A DNA stretch of 64,000 bases from assembly GCF_002902945.1 (NCBI RefSeq), contig NZ_CP026103.1:1947335-2011334 (forward strand). Direction: 5' to 3'. A program made the position numbers and the translations under genes. Source of the DNA: Paraburkholderia caribensis. GTDB taxonomy: Bacteria > Pseudomonadota > Gammaproteobacteria > Burkholderiales > Burkholderiaceae. Of this stretch, positions 17,799-27,155 are shown one piece after another; within the stretch, counting starts at the first letter, position 1; each line of letters starts with the position of its first letter. Under the pieces are notes generated by a model. That model had not been told where the DNA came from. It was given only the letters and a program-made list of their open reading frames with translations, and did no database searches.

Positions 17799-19478
17799 CT
17801 AGCGCGATCCGCTTCCTGCGTCGTGCAACGACGAAGCTCCAGCCGCCCCGAACCGTGTCTCGGCGTAAGGTTCGATTCGCGCTGCCGTTACCGGTTTGCC
17901 AATGAAATAACCTTGCGCCGCGTCGCAACCGAGTTCTTTGACGAGGGCGAATTGCGTTTCGGTCTCGATGCCTTCCGCGACCGTTCTCATGCTCAGCGCG
18001 CGCGCGAGCGCCACCATTGCTTCGACCATCGCGCGTGCCTGGCGACAGGTCTCCTTGACAGTGAGCTCCTGCACGAACGACTTGTCGATCTTGATGCGAT
18101 CGACAGGCAGCCGTGTGAGGTATGCGAGGCTGGAATAGCCGGTGCCGAAATCGTCGAGCGAGACGGTCACGCCGAGCCTTCTTACAGCTGAAAGCGCGCG
18201 CGACGCGGCCGCGAAGTCGCTCATGACGACCGTCTCCGTCACCTCGATGTCGAGTGCGGAAGCGCATACTCCGGCCGTCTCGGCCGCCTCCGAAACCAGT
18301 GCGGCGAGATCGCAGTTCTGGATCGTCGTGGCCGAGAGATTGACGGCGACCTTGAACGGCATGCAGTTCGCCGCCTGCCATTTCGCCGCCTGGCGGAACG
18401 CAAGGCGAATGAGCCAGTCGCCCGTTGCCTCGTAGGCCGGCGATTCATGCAACACGTCGAGAAAGTCGGCCGGCGTGAGCAGCCCCAGTTGCGGATGGTT
18501 CCATCGCAGAAGCGCCTCGGCTCCATAGACGCGGCCAGTATGCAGGTCCAGTTGTGGCTGGTAGTGCAGTTCGAACTGGCGCCCGGCGCTCGCACTCTCC
18601 AGATCCGCGCGTAGCCGCCGGCGATGCGAGAGGCGCTGCGCATCCTCCTTGCCAAACGACCACACATGCGACCCACCCGCACGCTTCGCGTGATACATCG
18701 CGATGTCCGCGTTGCGCAGCAGCTCGGCTGCATTCGATGCCGAAATGGGATAGCGCGCCACGCCGATGCTCGCGCCCACCGAGGCCCGCACGCACGGCGT
18801 CTGAATTGGCTCGCGCATGCGTATTGTGACGTCGCGCGCGACTCGCGCGGCCTCGCCCTCGGGAGCGTCGACGAGGAAAATGACGAATTCGTCACCACCG
18901 ATGCGCGAAACACTGGCGCCTTCGGCACACATGGCGGAAAGACGCTCGCCGATGGCACGCAGCACTTCATCGCCCGCCGCGTGGCCAAACGAGTCGTTGA
19001 TATCCTTGAAGCGGTCAAGGTCGACGAAGAGCAGATCGACGGAAGCGGCCGCGCCTTTGTCGACGAGAATGTTCAGGCGCAGTAGCAGTTCCCGCCGGTT
19101 CATGAGACCGGTCAGCTCGTCATACGTCGCCTGGCGCGACAAGCGTTCGGAGATAGCGCGCGCTTCGGTGACATCGCGGACCAGCACGACGATACCGTCG
19201 TCGCTTGGGAACGCCCGCACTTCAAACCAGGCACCGAGCGGCGCGTAGAAGTCCGTCGCGGTGCTGGGCTTACGCGTCTCGGCCGTCTGCCGATAGGCTG
19301 CTTCGTAGCTCGACCCGATGAGATCTGGGTATTCGGCCCAGATCTCGCGACCCAGCAGGTCCTCGGACCGACGCTTCAGCAGCCGCCCAGCGGTCCGGTT
19401 GATGTTCCGAAACCTCCACTCCCGGTCGATCGTCATGACGCCGTCCGTGATGTGATCGAGTATTTGAAAACTTTCCAC
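17799..19478 (-). CDS. PAS-GGDEF-EAL cyclic-di-GMP turnover protein
   Basis: A soluble 559-residue protein. A PAS domain occupies about residues 5-105 (DGVMTIDREWRFRNINRTAG). The GGDEF domain follows at 117-280, with intact GGDEF at 194-198. An EAL domain covers 290-545, with EALLRW at 321, the N, E and DDFGTGYSSLAY residues, KIDKSFV and AEGIET all present. The phosphodiesterase half therefore looks competent. The cyclase half has the catalytic motif but lacks the RxxD inhibitory site (AEGA at that position), so product inhibition should be weak. There is no membrane segment. No operon partners. Net activity (synthesis or breakdown) cannot be predicted. Confidence 0.92.
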   Translation of the reverse strand: MESFQILDHITDGVMTIDREWRFRNINRTAGRLLKRRSEDLLGREIWAEYPDLIGSSYEAAYRQTAETRKPSTATDFYAPLGAWFEVRAFPSDDGIVVLVRDVTEARAISERLSRQATYDELTGLMNRRELLLRLNILVDKGAAASVDLLFVDLDRFKDINDSFGHAAGDEVLRAIGERLSAMCAEGASVSRIGGDEFVIFLVDAPEGEAARVARDVTIRMREPIQTPCVRASVGASIGVARYPISASNAAELLRNADIAMYHAKRAGGSHVWSFGKEDAQRLSHRRRLRADLESASAGRQFELHYQPQLDLHTGRVYGAEALLRWNHPQLGLLTPADFLDVLHESPAYEATGDWLIRLAFRQAAKWQAANCMPFKVAVNLSATTIQNCDLAALVSEAAETAGVCASALDIEVTETVVMSDFAAASRALSAVRRLGVTVSLDDFGTGYSSLAYLTRLPVDRIKIDKSFVQELTVKETCRQARAMVEAMVALARALSMRTVAEGIETETQFALVKELGCDAAQGYFIGKPVTAARIEPYAETRFGAAGASSLHDAGSGSR

Positions 19479-19929
19479 GTCCTTGTCCCTTCCTTGATCG
19501 ACCGGTGCTATGGCCCCGATATGTCTCTTTGATCGCTAACAGTGCGTATCGTAGGAGGAAATTGGCATGTTAGCGAACCGAAAGCTCAGCAGGAAGCGGA
19601 CATTCACGGTGCCGGTTCTCCCGATCCGGCGGTTGTCGTTAGTGCAATCACGCATCACGCGTCCTCTGGTCGCTCGAACAACTGTCGGGATAAGGCGATC
19701 ATCGGCACGCCCGCATCCGAAGAGATTTTCGATGCCGGAATCGACGTGCCCGAATTCGCATTGCCGCGGAACCAGCTCGAACTCAGCCTGATTCCGGCCA
19801 ACGCAAACACCCTCATTCTTCGCTAATTCCCCGCCGCTACGATGCAGATCGTTCGCTAGTGCAGTCCGTCATCACCGATCCGAAAACATTTCTTTTTTCG
19901 TCTGACGCATTCGTCTGAAGGAGATCATC
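19479..19929. other. Intergenic region, no gene recognised
   Basis: This 450-bp gap separates two divergently read genes and so should hold both promoters. A plus-strand frame at 19542-19826 codes for about 94 residues but has no ribosome-binding site or recognisable motif, and I do not call it. Confidence 0.4.
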
Positions 19930-20454
19930 ATGTCGCTCGCAGCCATTCTTCACGGCACGCCCATCTGGGTCTGGGTGCTGCTCGCATTCCTGCTCTCGCG
20001 CGGGTTCAAGGCCATGAACAGCGGCACCGCGCCGCTTCCCAGACTTGCCACCGTGCCGCTCGTGTTCGCGGTCTGGGGCATTGCGCATCTCGTGACAGAC
20101 CCGCTGACGGGTTGGGCCGACGCGAGCGTCTGGGTGGTTGCCGCGCTGGCGGGTGTCGCGGCGGGCGTGTTCATCGCGAGCCGCACGCGCTTCATCGTCG
20201 ATCCCGTCGCGAACACGGTGATGCTGCCCGGTTCCATGCTGCCGCTGGCGCTGATCGTCATCACCTTCGCCGCCAAGTTCTGGCTCGGCGTCGAACTGGC
20301 GACGGCAACCAGTCTGGCGTCGCTCGGCACGTATATGTTGATCAGCGCAGCCGTATCGGGCGCCGTCGCAGGCATGTTCGCGGGCCGCTTCCTGACGTAC
20401 TGGCGAGCCATGAGCGCACGCCGCATCGTTCAGGCCTTTTCGCAGGGCGCGTGA
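19930..20454 (+). CDS. Small inner-membrane protein, possibly DUF6622-like
   Basis: A 174-residue protein with about five hydrophobic segments: HGTPIWVWVLLAFLLSRGF, LATVPLVFAVWGIAHLV, VWVVAALAGVAAGVFIA, MLPLALIVITFAAKFWLGV and ISAAVSGAVAGMFAGRFL. An amphipathic, basic end follows. The opening resembles an uncharacterised proteobacterial family of four-to-five-helix proteins that I think is DUF6622. GAAGGAG 6 nt before the ATG makes the start secure. It is monocistronic as far as can be seen; the DUF899 gene follows 185 bp later. Function unknown. Confidence 0.75.
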   Translation: MSLAAILHGTPIWVWVLLAFLLSRGFKAMNSGTAPLPRLATVPLVFAVWGIAHLVTDPLTGWADASVWVVAALAGVAAGVFIASRTRFIVDPVANTVMLPGSMLPLALIVITFAAKFWLGVELATATSLASLGTYMLISAAVSGAVAGMFAGRFLTYWRAMSARRIVQAFSQGA

Positions 20455-20639
20455 GAGGGACCCGCGCACCTCCGTAGCATCCGCGACTCAAAAGAAATAT
20501 CGCCAAACTTGTTACTCCCGGCATTCGCTTTCGAGGTCCAGACTGTCTCACTGCAAGCAACGCACGATGAACAAGCAACGAAGCCGCGTCTCATCCCCGA
20601 GGCGCGGCAACTTGTTCAAATCAGGAGGTCGCAAGCGCC

Positions 20640-21425
20640 ATGGGTACATCGGACAAAAACGGAACCAACGGTGGACAACGTGCGATGCGCACACCACCCG
20701 TCGTATCGCCCCAGCAATGGGAAACAGCACGCGAGCAACTGCTCGTGAAGGAAAAGGCCCACACGCGCGCCCGCGACGCGCTCGCCGCCGAGCGCCGCCG
20801 CATGCCGTGGATGGCCGTCGACAAAACCTACGCATTCGAAGGGCCAGCGGGCACGCTCAGTCTGCGCGATCTGTTCGACGGCAGGCGTCAACTGATCGTG
20901 TATCGCGCGTTTTATGAACCGGGCGTATTCGGCTGGCCCGAGCATGCGTGCCGCGGCTGCTCGATGGTCGCGGACCAGGTCGCTCATCTCGCTCACCTGA
21001 ACGCCCGCGACACGACGCTCGTTTTCGTCTCGCGCGCGCCTCAGGCGGACATCGCCCGATTGAAGGCGCGCATGGGCTGGCAGATACCGTGGTTCACGAT
21101 CACGGATAGTTTCGACACCGACTTCGGCGTTGGCGAATGGCACGGCACGAACGTGTTCTATCGCGACGGCAATGGGATATTCCGCACCTACTTCATCAAC
21201 AATCGCGGCGACGAGCAGATGGGCGGCACATGGAGCTATCTCGACATCACGCCGCTCGGCCGGCAAGAGGTCTGGGAAGATTCGCCCGAAGGCTACCCGC
21301 AGACGCCGACCTACAAATGGTGGAACTGGCACGACAGCTATGTCGACGACGCGCCGCCGGACAGGAAGTGGGTCGAGGTATCGGATGCGGGCGAGGCGGC
21401 GTTCAGGAACAAGCCCGAGCCGTGA
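20640..21425 (+). CDS. DUF899-family thioredoxin-like protein
   Basis: A 261-residue protein of the DUF899 family. Its N-terminal helical part (WETAREQLLVKEKAHTRARD) leads into AAERRRMPWMAVDKTYAFEG. A thioredoxin-like core follows: LFDGRRQLIVYRAFYEP, then EHACRGCSMVADQVAHLAHL containing C-x2-C, and FVSRAPQADIARLKARMGW. The C-terminal WSYLDITPLGRQEVWEDSPE is also typical. The family is abundant in soil bacteria and structurally near peroxiredoxins, but no activity has been fixed. AGGAGG stands 11 nt before the ATG. Its 3' end nearly meets the convergent lipoprotein gene. Confidence 0.88.
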   Translation: MGTSDKNGTNGGQRAMRTPPVVSPQQWETAREQLLVKEKAHTRARDALAAERRRMPWMAVDKTYAFEGPAGTLSLRDLFDGRRQLIVYRAFYEPGVFGWPEHACRGCSMVADQVAHLAHLNARDTTLVFVSRAPQADIARLKARMGWQIPWFTITDSFDTDFGVGEWHGTNVFYRDGNGIFRTYFINNRGDEQMGGTWSYLDITPLGRQEVWEDSPEGYPQTPTYKWWNWHDSYVDDAPPDRKWVEVSDAGEAAFRNKPEP

Positions 21426-21438
21426 ACGCCCCGGCACG

Positions 21439-22041
21439 TCATTTGTCGATCTGCTTCACCGTGACCACTTCGGGCCGACCCGCCGCTTCGCCAGTGCGCA
21501 GTTTCACGCGCCAGCTTCCGTATCCGGCAAACGGAAACTGCGCGAACGCGCTTTTGACGAGCCACGGAATGGGATGCAGCGCGTCGGCATTGCGGTCGCG
21601 GCTCGTCGCCGTGACCTTGTAGACTTCCTTGCCCGTCGCGGCGTCGAAGAGGCGCAAGGTCATCGAATGCTGATACTCGCGCCCGAAAAACGGAAAGCCT
21701 GGCTTCGCCACGCCATTGCAGGCGGAGTCCGCGCAGTCGCCCTGGATCACGCCGACAGCGGCCGGCCGCGTATCGTAGGCGAGCGAGAGCATGTAACTCG
21801 CGCGCTCCGCCGATCGATCGACGAGCCCGTAATTGCCGAGCTCGCTGTGAATCAGCGCTTCGTACTGCTCGCGGGCGGCGCCCGTTTCCTGCGACGGCGT
21901 CTGCACGATCGCATAGGTGCGCTCGCCCTGCAGCACGACGGGCGTTCCCGACACCTGAACGTCCGTCGTCACGCCCGCGCATCCCGCCAGACCCGCCACG
22001 CCCGCAACAACGATGGCAGCACAACATAGCGTCTTCTTCAC
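21439..22041 (-). CDS. DUF4136-like lipoprotein
   Basis: A 200-residue lipoprotein. The proposed GTG start gives the leader VKKTLCCAAIVVAGVAGLAG followed by the lipidation Cys (L-A-G-C). The long upstream part of the open frame is arginine-rich, antisense to the kinase gene and not protein-like. The mature part has VTTDVQVSGTPVVLQGERTY, then ASYMLSLAYDTRP and repeated beta-rich segments consistent with the DUF4136 group of periplasmic lipoproteins. It sits 56 bp downstream of the CHASE2 kinase on the same strand and could be read from that operon. It probably resides in the outer membrane. Function unknown. Confidence 0.75.
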   Translation of the reverse strand: MKKTLCCAAIVVAGVAGLAGCAGVTTDVQVSGTPVVLQGERTYAIVQTPSQETGAAREQYEALIHSELGNYGLVDRSAERASYMLSLAYDTRPAAVGVIQGDCADSACNGVAKPGFPFFGREYQHSMTLRLFDAATGKEVYKVTATSRDRNADALHPIPWLVKSAFAQFPFAGYGSWRVKLRTGEAAGRPEVVTVKQIDK

Positions 22042-22097
22042 GTTCTTCTCGCTTCGATCGAATACAGATTCATGTGCGCCCTGAGCGTTCGAGTTGT

Positions 22098-24542
22098 TCA
22101 CGCATTCGTCTCGTCGAGCGCGGGCAGCGTGATCGTGAATGCCGTGCCCCGACCGGGCGCGCTTTCCACATGCACATCGCCGCCATGCCGCATCACGACG
22201 GCTTTCACGAACGCCATGCCAAGCCCCGTACCCGTCGCTTCCGGCCGTTCGACTTCGTGAAAGCGTTGAAACCGCTCGAACAGATGCGCCTGGTTTTCCG
22301 CCGACATCCCGTAGCCTTCGTCGCGAACCGTGCAGCGCACGCGTGCCGGCCATTCGCCCAACGCGGGCTTCTCCGGCGCGACCGTGCAGGTAATGCGCGT
22401 GTCGGGCGGACTATATTTCACCGCGTTGTTCAGGATGTTGACGAGCGCGCGCGTCATCAGCGAGCGGTCCGCGTTGATCCAGTGGCCGTCGCCCTGTTCG
22501 TCGTAGGCGGCCTCGAGGCGAATGTGCCTGGCCTGTGCCTGCGGCCACACTTCATCGCTCGCGTCGATCACCAGTTCGACGAGACTCACGGGTTCGAGTG
22601 CGTAAGCCTGGGATTCGGCGCGCGCGAGTTGCACGAAATCGTCGGCGAGCATCAAGGCCCGCTGCGCGTATCGCTCGACACGGTTCAACAATTCGCGCAA
22701 GCGTTCGGAGTCGGGCGTGCGCGCGCGTTCGAGTTCGACGAGCGCAAGAATCGACGCCTGCGGCGAACGCATGTCGTGCGACAGCAGACGCAGCGCGTCT
22801 TCACGCAGCCGTTCGGCCGCGTGCACAGCCGTCACGTCGACCAGCCCCGCGATCCATCCGATCACCGCGCCTTGCGCATCGGTGCACTTCGCGTAACGCA
22901 ACAGATGATCGCGCTGGCTGCGATCGCGGACCTCGATGCCCCGCTCCATCATCTCCACGAAGGCGATGCGGCCGGGATCGAGCAGCGCGGGCCAATGCGA
23001 GCGTCCGAGCGCATCGTCCTCCGCGCGCGAACCGATCGCCTTCACGAACGCGAGTTCGCCGAGCACGTGGCGCAGTTGCTCGCCTTCGGGCGCTGCCGCG
23101 CCGAGCCGCTCGCAATACGCCTTCGCCGCGTGGTTCGCAATCAGCACGACGCCTTGCACGTCACTGACGAGAATCGGCTCCGGCACGCTATCGAGGCTGC
23201 TCCACACGAAGCGCTTCATATCCTGCACGCGGCGCGCCGCCTGCGCCATCAGCGCCATCTGCTGCGCGAGCGCGTCGCCGCGAAATTCGCGGCTGCGTTG
23301 CGGCGCTTCGGGCAACAGATGCGGCTCGTCGGCGAGACGCTGCAGTTCCTTGCGCAGATACGACATCGTCATTTCGAGCCGCCGCCAGTTCCAGATCGGA
23401 TAGACGGCAGCGAGTCCGACGATCGCGGGCACGGGCGACATCCATAGCCGCATGCCGTACAACAGCGCCGCGCTGAGACCCAGCATCGTCGCGCTGAGCA
23501 CGATCGTCATCAGCAGCGAACGCAGCGGCGACAACACGAGCAGGCCCGCCAGCAGCACACCGAGCGGCACCAGCGACACGACGAACACCCACAGGCCGTT
23601 GACGGGATCGATCGCACGGCCCGTCACGAGCGTATCGAGCACGTTCGCGTGAATGTAGACGCCGGGCAGTGGCCCGAGCCGGCCCGACACCGGCGTCGAG
23701 AACCGGTCGTAGAGGCCCGATGCCGTCACGCCGATCAGCACGATCTTGCCGCGCAGCATGTCGCGCGGCACGTCGCCCGCGAGCACGCTGGCGAACGACA
23801 CCTTCGGATAGGTCTGCGCGAGCGGGCCGAACGGGATCAGGACGCGTGCCTCGTCATTACCCGCGATCGGGGTACGCTCGGGCACATCGGCGGCGGCGCC
23901 GGCGCCGTGCGCCAGCTTCACCGTGCCGGCCTTGATCGCGCGCCAGACGGGCACCATCAACTGCGGCCAGCGCAGATGCGCGTCGCCTTCGAACAGCGCG
24001 ACACTGCGCACGATGCCGTCGGCATCCACTTCCAGATTGATATGGCCAAGTCCCGCAGCCGCGCTCGCGAGCGGCTCGACCGGCTTGACGGCAACGCGCT
24101 CGCCGTTGGTATCTTCAGGAGACAGGAGAATCGGCAGATACGTCGGCGTCGCGGCGAGCGCGCGCGCCAGTTGCACGTCGTCCGGCGCGGGCTCGGTGAA
24201 GAGCACGTCGTAGACCACGGCAGCCGGCCCGGCCTTCGCGATTTCGTCGAGCAGTTGCGCATGCACGGCGCGCGGCCAGGGCCAGCGGCCGAGCCGTGCA
24301 ATGCTCGCGTTGTCGATTTCGACGACGGCGATATCGGGCAGCACCGGTTGCGCGTGCAACCGCAGGAAGCCGTCGTAGACGAGATGGTCGACGCTCGCCG
24401 TCAGCCTGCCGGGCGAGCCGGCCAGAATCACCAGGACGCCGAGGCAGCCAATGCACAGCCATTCGAAAAGAAAGCGGCGCCCGACTGGCCGCCCAAGACG
24501 TATGCGCGGGTCGAAACTCATGCGCGGGCCGCTGGTGGTCAT
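22098..24542 (-). CDS. CHASE2-domain sensor histidine kinase
   Basis: An 814-residue membrane kinase. After a first helix (FEWLCIGCLGVLVILAGS) comes a periplasmic CHASE2 domain (about 50-310: DIAVVEIDNASIARLGRWPW, then GKIVLIGVTASGLYDRFSTP). Three closely spaced helices follow (about 325-400), then a PAS-like region around 440-560 and the kinase core. His589 lies in LLSHDMRSPQASI; the ATPase N box is LVNILNNAVKYS, and the G boxes are VRDEGYGM and GTGLGMAFVK. CHASE2 is an extracellular sensory domain of unknown ligand. The start overlaps the stop of the FecR gene (TGATG), showing translational coupling. It is expected to phosphorylate the OmpR-type regulator at the head of the operon. Confidence 0.93.
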   Translation of the reverse strand: MTTSGPRMSFDPRIRLGRPVGRRFLFEWLCIGCLGVLVILAGSPGRLTASVDHLVYDGFLRLHAQPVLPDIAVVEIDNASIARLGRWPWPRAVHAQLLDEIAKAGPAAVVYDVLFTEPAPDDVQLARALAATPTYLPILLSPEDTNGERVAVKPVEPLASAAAGLGHINLEVDADGIVRSVALFEGDAHLRWPQLMVPVWRAIKAGTVKLAHGAGAAADVPERTPIAGNDEARVLIPFGPLAQTYPKVSFASVLAGDVPRDMLRGKIVLIGVTASGLYDRFSTPVSGRLGPLPGVYIHANVLDTLVTGRAIDPVNGLWVFVVSLVPLGVLLAGLLVLSPLRSLLMTIVLSATMLGLSAALLYGMRLWMSPVPAIVGLAAVYPIWNWRRLEMTMSYLRKELQRLADEPHLLPEAPQRSREFRGDALAQQMALMAQAARRVQDMKRFVWSSLDSVPEPILVSDVQGVVLIANHAAKAYCERLGAAAPEGEQLRHVLGELAFVKAIGSRAEDDALGRSHWPALLDPGRIAFVEMMERGIEVRDRSQRDHLLRYAKCTDAQGAVIGWIAGLVDVTAVHAAERLREDALRLLSHDMRSPQASILALVELERARTPDSERLRELLNRVERYAQRALMLADDFVQLARAESQAYALEPVSLVELVIDASDEVWPQAQARHIRLEAAYDEQGDGHWINADRSLMTRALVNILNNAVKYSPPDTRITCTVAPEKPALGEWPARVRCTVRDEGYGMSAENQAHLFERFQRFHEVERPEATGTGLGMAFVKAVVMRHGGDVHVESAPGRGTAFTITLPALDETNA

Positions 24543-25960
24543 CACCGTGCCAGTGTAAATGAGCGGATCGCGCTGCCCTTCTGATATAGCCGGCCGTTGT
24601 CGAACTGCTCCGCGATCACGGTCCAGTAGTAGATGCCGGGCGGCAGATCGGAGACGGCGATCTGCCCCGTCGCGAGATCCGTGCGATCGACGAGCGGCTC
24701 GCGCAGATCGGCTGTCGTTGCCAGAACGAAGCGGAAGCGCGTTTCGACACCCGTGCGGCTGGCGAGCCAGCGGAACTCGAAGTCGCGGCTGCCGCCACGC
24801 GGCCCGGCTGAAACATCGAGTCCAAACTGGCGGCGCTCGAACGCATAGATATGCGGCAGACCTTCGAGGCCCATGCCGTCGATCGACGAAATGCGCACGA
24901 AGTAGTTGCCGTCGGGCAAATCGCCGAACGTTGCGTGCGGCATGTTCACGCGCTGGTCGCGGATCAGGTCGAACAGGTCGGCGTCGCGCGCGATCTGCAC
25001 GCGGTACGCGCGTGCCTTAGCGTCGGGCGCGAGGTCGAACGCGACGTCCTGTTCGTCTTGCACCTTGCCCGGGTCCAACAGTGCGGGCGCGGGCAGCAAG
25101 GCCACCGGCCCGCCGACGCCGCCCGTCGAGCGCGTGACGCTGCCGAATTGCGCGCCGATGAGTTGCGTCGATGCCCGTAACGGCACGCCCGGCGCACGCG
25201 CCGCCATGCGCGCCGCATCGACACCGACCGCGCCGTCGAGCACGGCGACGGCTGTCGACTGTTCGTCGCCGTCGTAGCTCACGCGAAAGCGCGTGCCGCG
25301 CACGCCCGCCACCACCGACGGCGAGCGGATCTGGAAGCGGTCGTCTTTTTTGGTCGCGTGGTTGACCTCGCTGTCGACCTCGCCCCGCTTCAGGTCGATC
25401 ACGCGATCTTTCGCGCCCGTCAGCACGGTCTGCCGCAGCGCGCCGATTTCGATGGTGCTGTCCTGAGGCACGGACACATGCGAGCCGTCGTCGAGTTCCA
25501 GCGTGACGAAGCCGTTGTGCCCCGTCTGCACGCGGTCGCCTTCGACCAGCACCATGCCGACCGTGATGGGCGTGAACGGATTCTGTCTGAACGCATGTCC
25601 GGCGGGGCCGCTGACGGCGACGACCCGCGCGGGGCGCGACTCCTGCTTCAGCAATGCAACAGGCAAACGCAACTGCACGCCGGGCTGAAGATGCAGCGGA
25701 TCGGCGACGTGATTCAGCTTGCGCAGCACGGTCCAGTCGCGTGGTTCGCGCAGATAGCGACCGGCCACGTCGTACAGCGTGTCGCCGGGCCCCGTCACGT
25801 AGATCGCCGTCGCCACGGTTTCATGCGCAGCGGATGTCTGCGCGTTCGAACTGGCCGGCAGCAAGGCCGCCGCCGCGACCAGAACCGCGATGATGCCGGG
25901 TGCGCGCCGCACCGCCCGCCAAAGCGCACGCGGCGGTTTGCCCGATACAGCCACCGTCAC
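24542..25960 (-). CDS. LysM and FecR domain periplasmic protein
   Basis: A 472-residue protein with a long signal peptide (APGIIAVLVAAAALLPASSN, cleavage near NAQ). A LysM repeat lies at about 55-105 (GPGDTLYDVAGRYLREPRDW). The FecR-like beta domain lies at about 150-270 (GDRVQTGHNGFVTLELDDGS, RSPSVVAGVRGTRFRVSYDG). Fibronectin-like repeats fill the C-terminus (DGNYFVRISSIDGMGLEG, PPGIYYWTVIAEQFDNG). Unlike sigma-regulating FecR proteins it has no cytoplasmic anti-sigma part. The GTG start overlaps the regulator's stop (GTGA). LysM suggests peptidoglycan binding. In this operon it may feed a cell-wall signal to the CHASE2 kinase, which is inference. Confidence 0.9.
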   Translation of the reverse strand: MTVAVSGKPPRALWRAVRRAPGIIAVLVAAAALLPASSNAQTSAAHETVATAIYVTGPGDTLYDVAGRYLREPRDWTVLRKLNHVADPLHLQPGVQLRLPVALLKQESRPARVVAVSGPAGHAFRQNPFTPITVGMVLVEGDRVQTGHNGFVTLELDDGSHVSVPQDSTIEIGALRQTVLTGAKDRVIDLKRGEVDSEVNHATKKDDRFQIRSPSVVAGVRGTRFRVSYDGDEQSTAVAVLDGAVGVDAARMAARAPGVPLRASTQLIGAQFGSVTRSTGGVGGPVALLPAPALLDPGKVQDEQDVAFDLAPDAKARAYRVQIARDADLFDLIRDQRVNMPHATFGDLPDGNYFVRISSIDGMGLEGLPHIYAFERRQFGLDVSAGPRGGSRDFEFRWLASRTGVETRFRFVLATTADLREPLVDRTDLATGQIAVSDLPPGIYYWTVIAEQFDNGRLYQKGSAIRSFTLAR

Positions 25961-26655
25961 GCATCCCCCTTTTCGATCCGTTCCAGCCGGTAGCCGTAGC
26001 CGTAAATGGGAGTCAACCGGTAGCCGTGTTCGGGGCGCAGGCCGAGCTTGGCGCGCAGCATCGAAACGTGGGTGTCCATGGTGCGCGATGGAATGTCGAC
26101 GTCCTGCCGCCAGATCGCTTCGAGAATATGCGCGCGCGACAGCGGCTGGCTCAGATGCCGGAACAGCAGCAAAGCGAGCTCGAACTCCTTTTGCGTCAGC
26201 GTGACGGGCGTGCCGCGCGCGATGACCTGTTTCGATCCCAGCTCGAACTCGAATTCCCCGAAGCTTTCTTTGGTCGCCATCTGGTTGAGTTGATACGCGC
26301 GGCGCAGCAGCGATCGCACGCGCGCGAGCAGCACGCCCGATGCGACGGGCTTGACGACGTAGTCGTCGGCGCCTTTGTTCAGCATCGACGCGATGTCCGT
26401 TTCGCGGCTGCGGCTCGTCATGAACAGCACGGGCAGACGGTCGGACAGGCTCTGACGCACCCAGTGCAGCACCTCTTCGCCCGACATGTCGGGCACGTTC
26501 CAGTCGAGCACCAGCAGGTCGAACGTCTGACGGCGCAGGTGCTTGACGAGCGCGCGGCCTTCGGCGAACGCATGGCAATCGTGCCCATCGACCGCCAGCG
26601 ACTGGCAGACCAGATCGGCTTGCGCCACGTCATCGTCCAGGACTGCAATTCTCAT
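25957..26655 (-). CDS. OmpR/PhoB-type response regulator
   Basis: A 232-residue two-domain regulator. The receiver opens MRIAVLDDDVAQADLV; the phospho-acceptor is Asp51 in LLVLDWNVPDMSGEE, with T/S in LFMTSRS and Lys in VVKPV. The C-terminal winged helix is of the OmpR type (TLTQKEFELALLLFRHLSQP, SRTMDTHVSMLRAKLGL, YGYGYRLERIEKG). I chose the ATG with GGGG 5 nt upstream over a GTG four codons earlier. It heads an operon of regulator, LysM-FecR protein and CHASE2 kinase with overlapping stops and starts, so the kinase downstream is its cognate partner. Confidence 0.93.
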   Translation of the reverse strand: MRIAVLDDDVAQADLVCQSLAVDGHDCHAFAEGRALVKHLRRQTFDLLVLDWNVPDMSGEEVLHWVRQSLSDRLPVLFMTSRSRETDIASMLNKGADDYVVKPVASGVLLARVRSLLRRAYQLNQMATKESFGEFEFELGSKQVIARGTPVTLTQKEFELALLLFRHLSQPLSRAHILEAIWRQDVDIPSRTMDTHVSMLRAKLGLRPEHGYRLTPIYGYGYRLERIEKGDA

Positions 26656-26753
26656 AGATCCCCGCACGCGAAATCGTTCATCGGGCCAACGGCGTGAGCG
26701 CAGGGCTCGCGCCGCGACAGACGTGGATGCGACGGGCGACCCGTCTGTGGCGT

Positions 26754-27155
26754 CTAGGCTTGCGCGCCGTTCAAGCTCACCACGTCATCGTCACTGCTTT
26801 TTTTCGACCGCAGGTGCGCAGTCAGCGCTGCCTCCAGATGAAGCCGCACATGTTCCCAAGCGCCATGCGCGTAGTCCGGCTCGCGCGCCGCCCATTCCTG
26901 AGCGAGGCCGAACACGCGGCGAACCGTCGACGCACAATGCGTCAGCCCCGCATTGCCGCCAGCGGCGGAATCGCGCAGCCACTCGGCCAGCCACGGCATT
27001 TCGGACGCACACGAATCCGCATACGCCTCAGTCGCCGCGCGAGCGTGCGAATCGGTCGCGGGATCGAGTTCGACTCGCTGCGGATAACCGCTGCGTCTGC
27101 GCCTGTGCTTGCCCGTCTTGAAAGGAATCCGTGTGGTGCCTGGCCTGAAAAACAT
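26754..27155 (-). CDS. Hypothetical protein, 133 residues
   Basis: An uncharacterised protein beginning MFFRPGTTRIPFKTGK, with GAGGG 5 nt before the ATG. The first 35 residues are basic. The rest is helical and tryptophan/glutamate-rich (EMPWLAEWLRDSAAG, VFGLAQEWAAREPDYAHGAW, HVRLHLEAALTAHLRSKKS). No signal peptide or membrane segment is seen. It lies 98 bp upstream of the response-regulator operon on the same strand. The codon pattern and start site favour a real gene over the overlapping arginine-rich frames on the other strand. Function unknown. Confidence 0.6.
   Translation of the reverse strand: MFFRPGTTRIPFKTGKHRRRRSGYPQRVELDPATDSHARAATEAYADSCASEMPWLAEWLRDSAAGGNAGLTHCASTVRRVFGLAQEWAAREPDYAHGAWEHVRLHLEAALTAHLRSKKSSDDDVVSLNGAQA

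Noticed and set aside
19542..19826. A 94-codon plus-strand frame upstream of the small membrane protein
   Set aside because: Lacks a Shine-Dalgarno site and any family resemblance; ends about 100 bp before a gene with a strong start.
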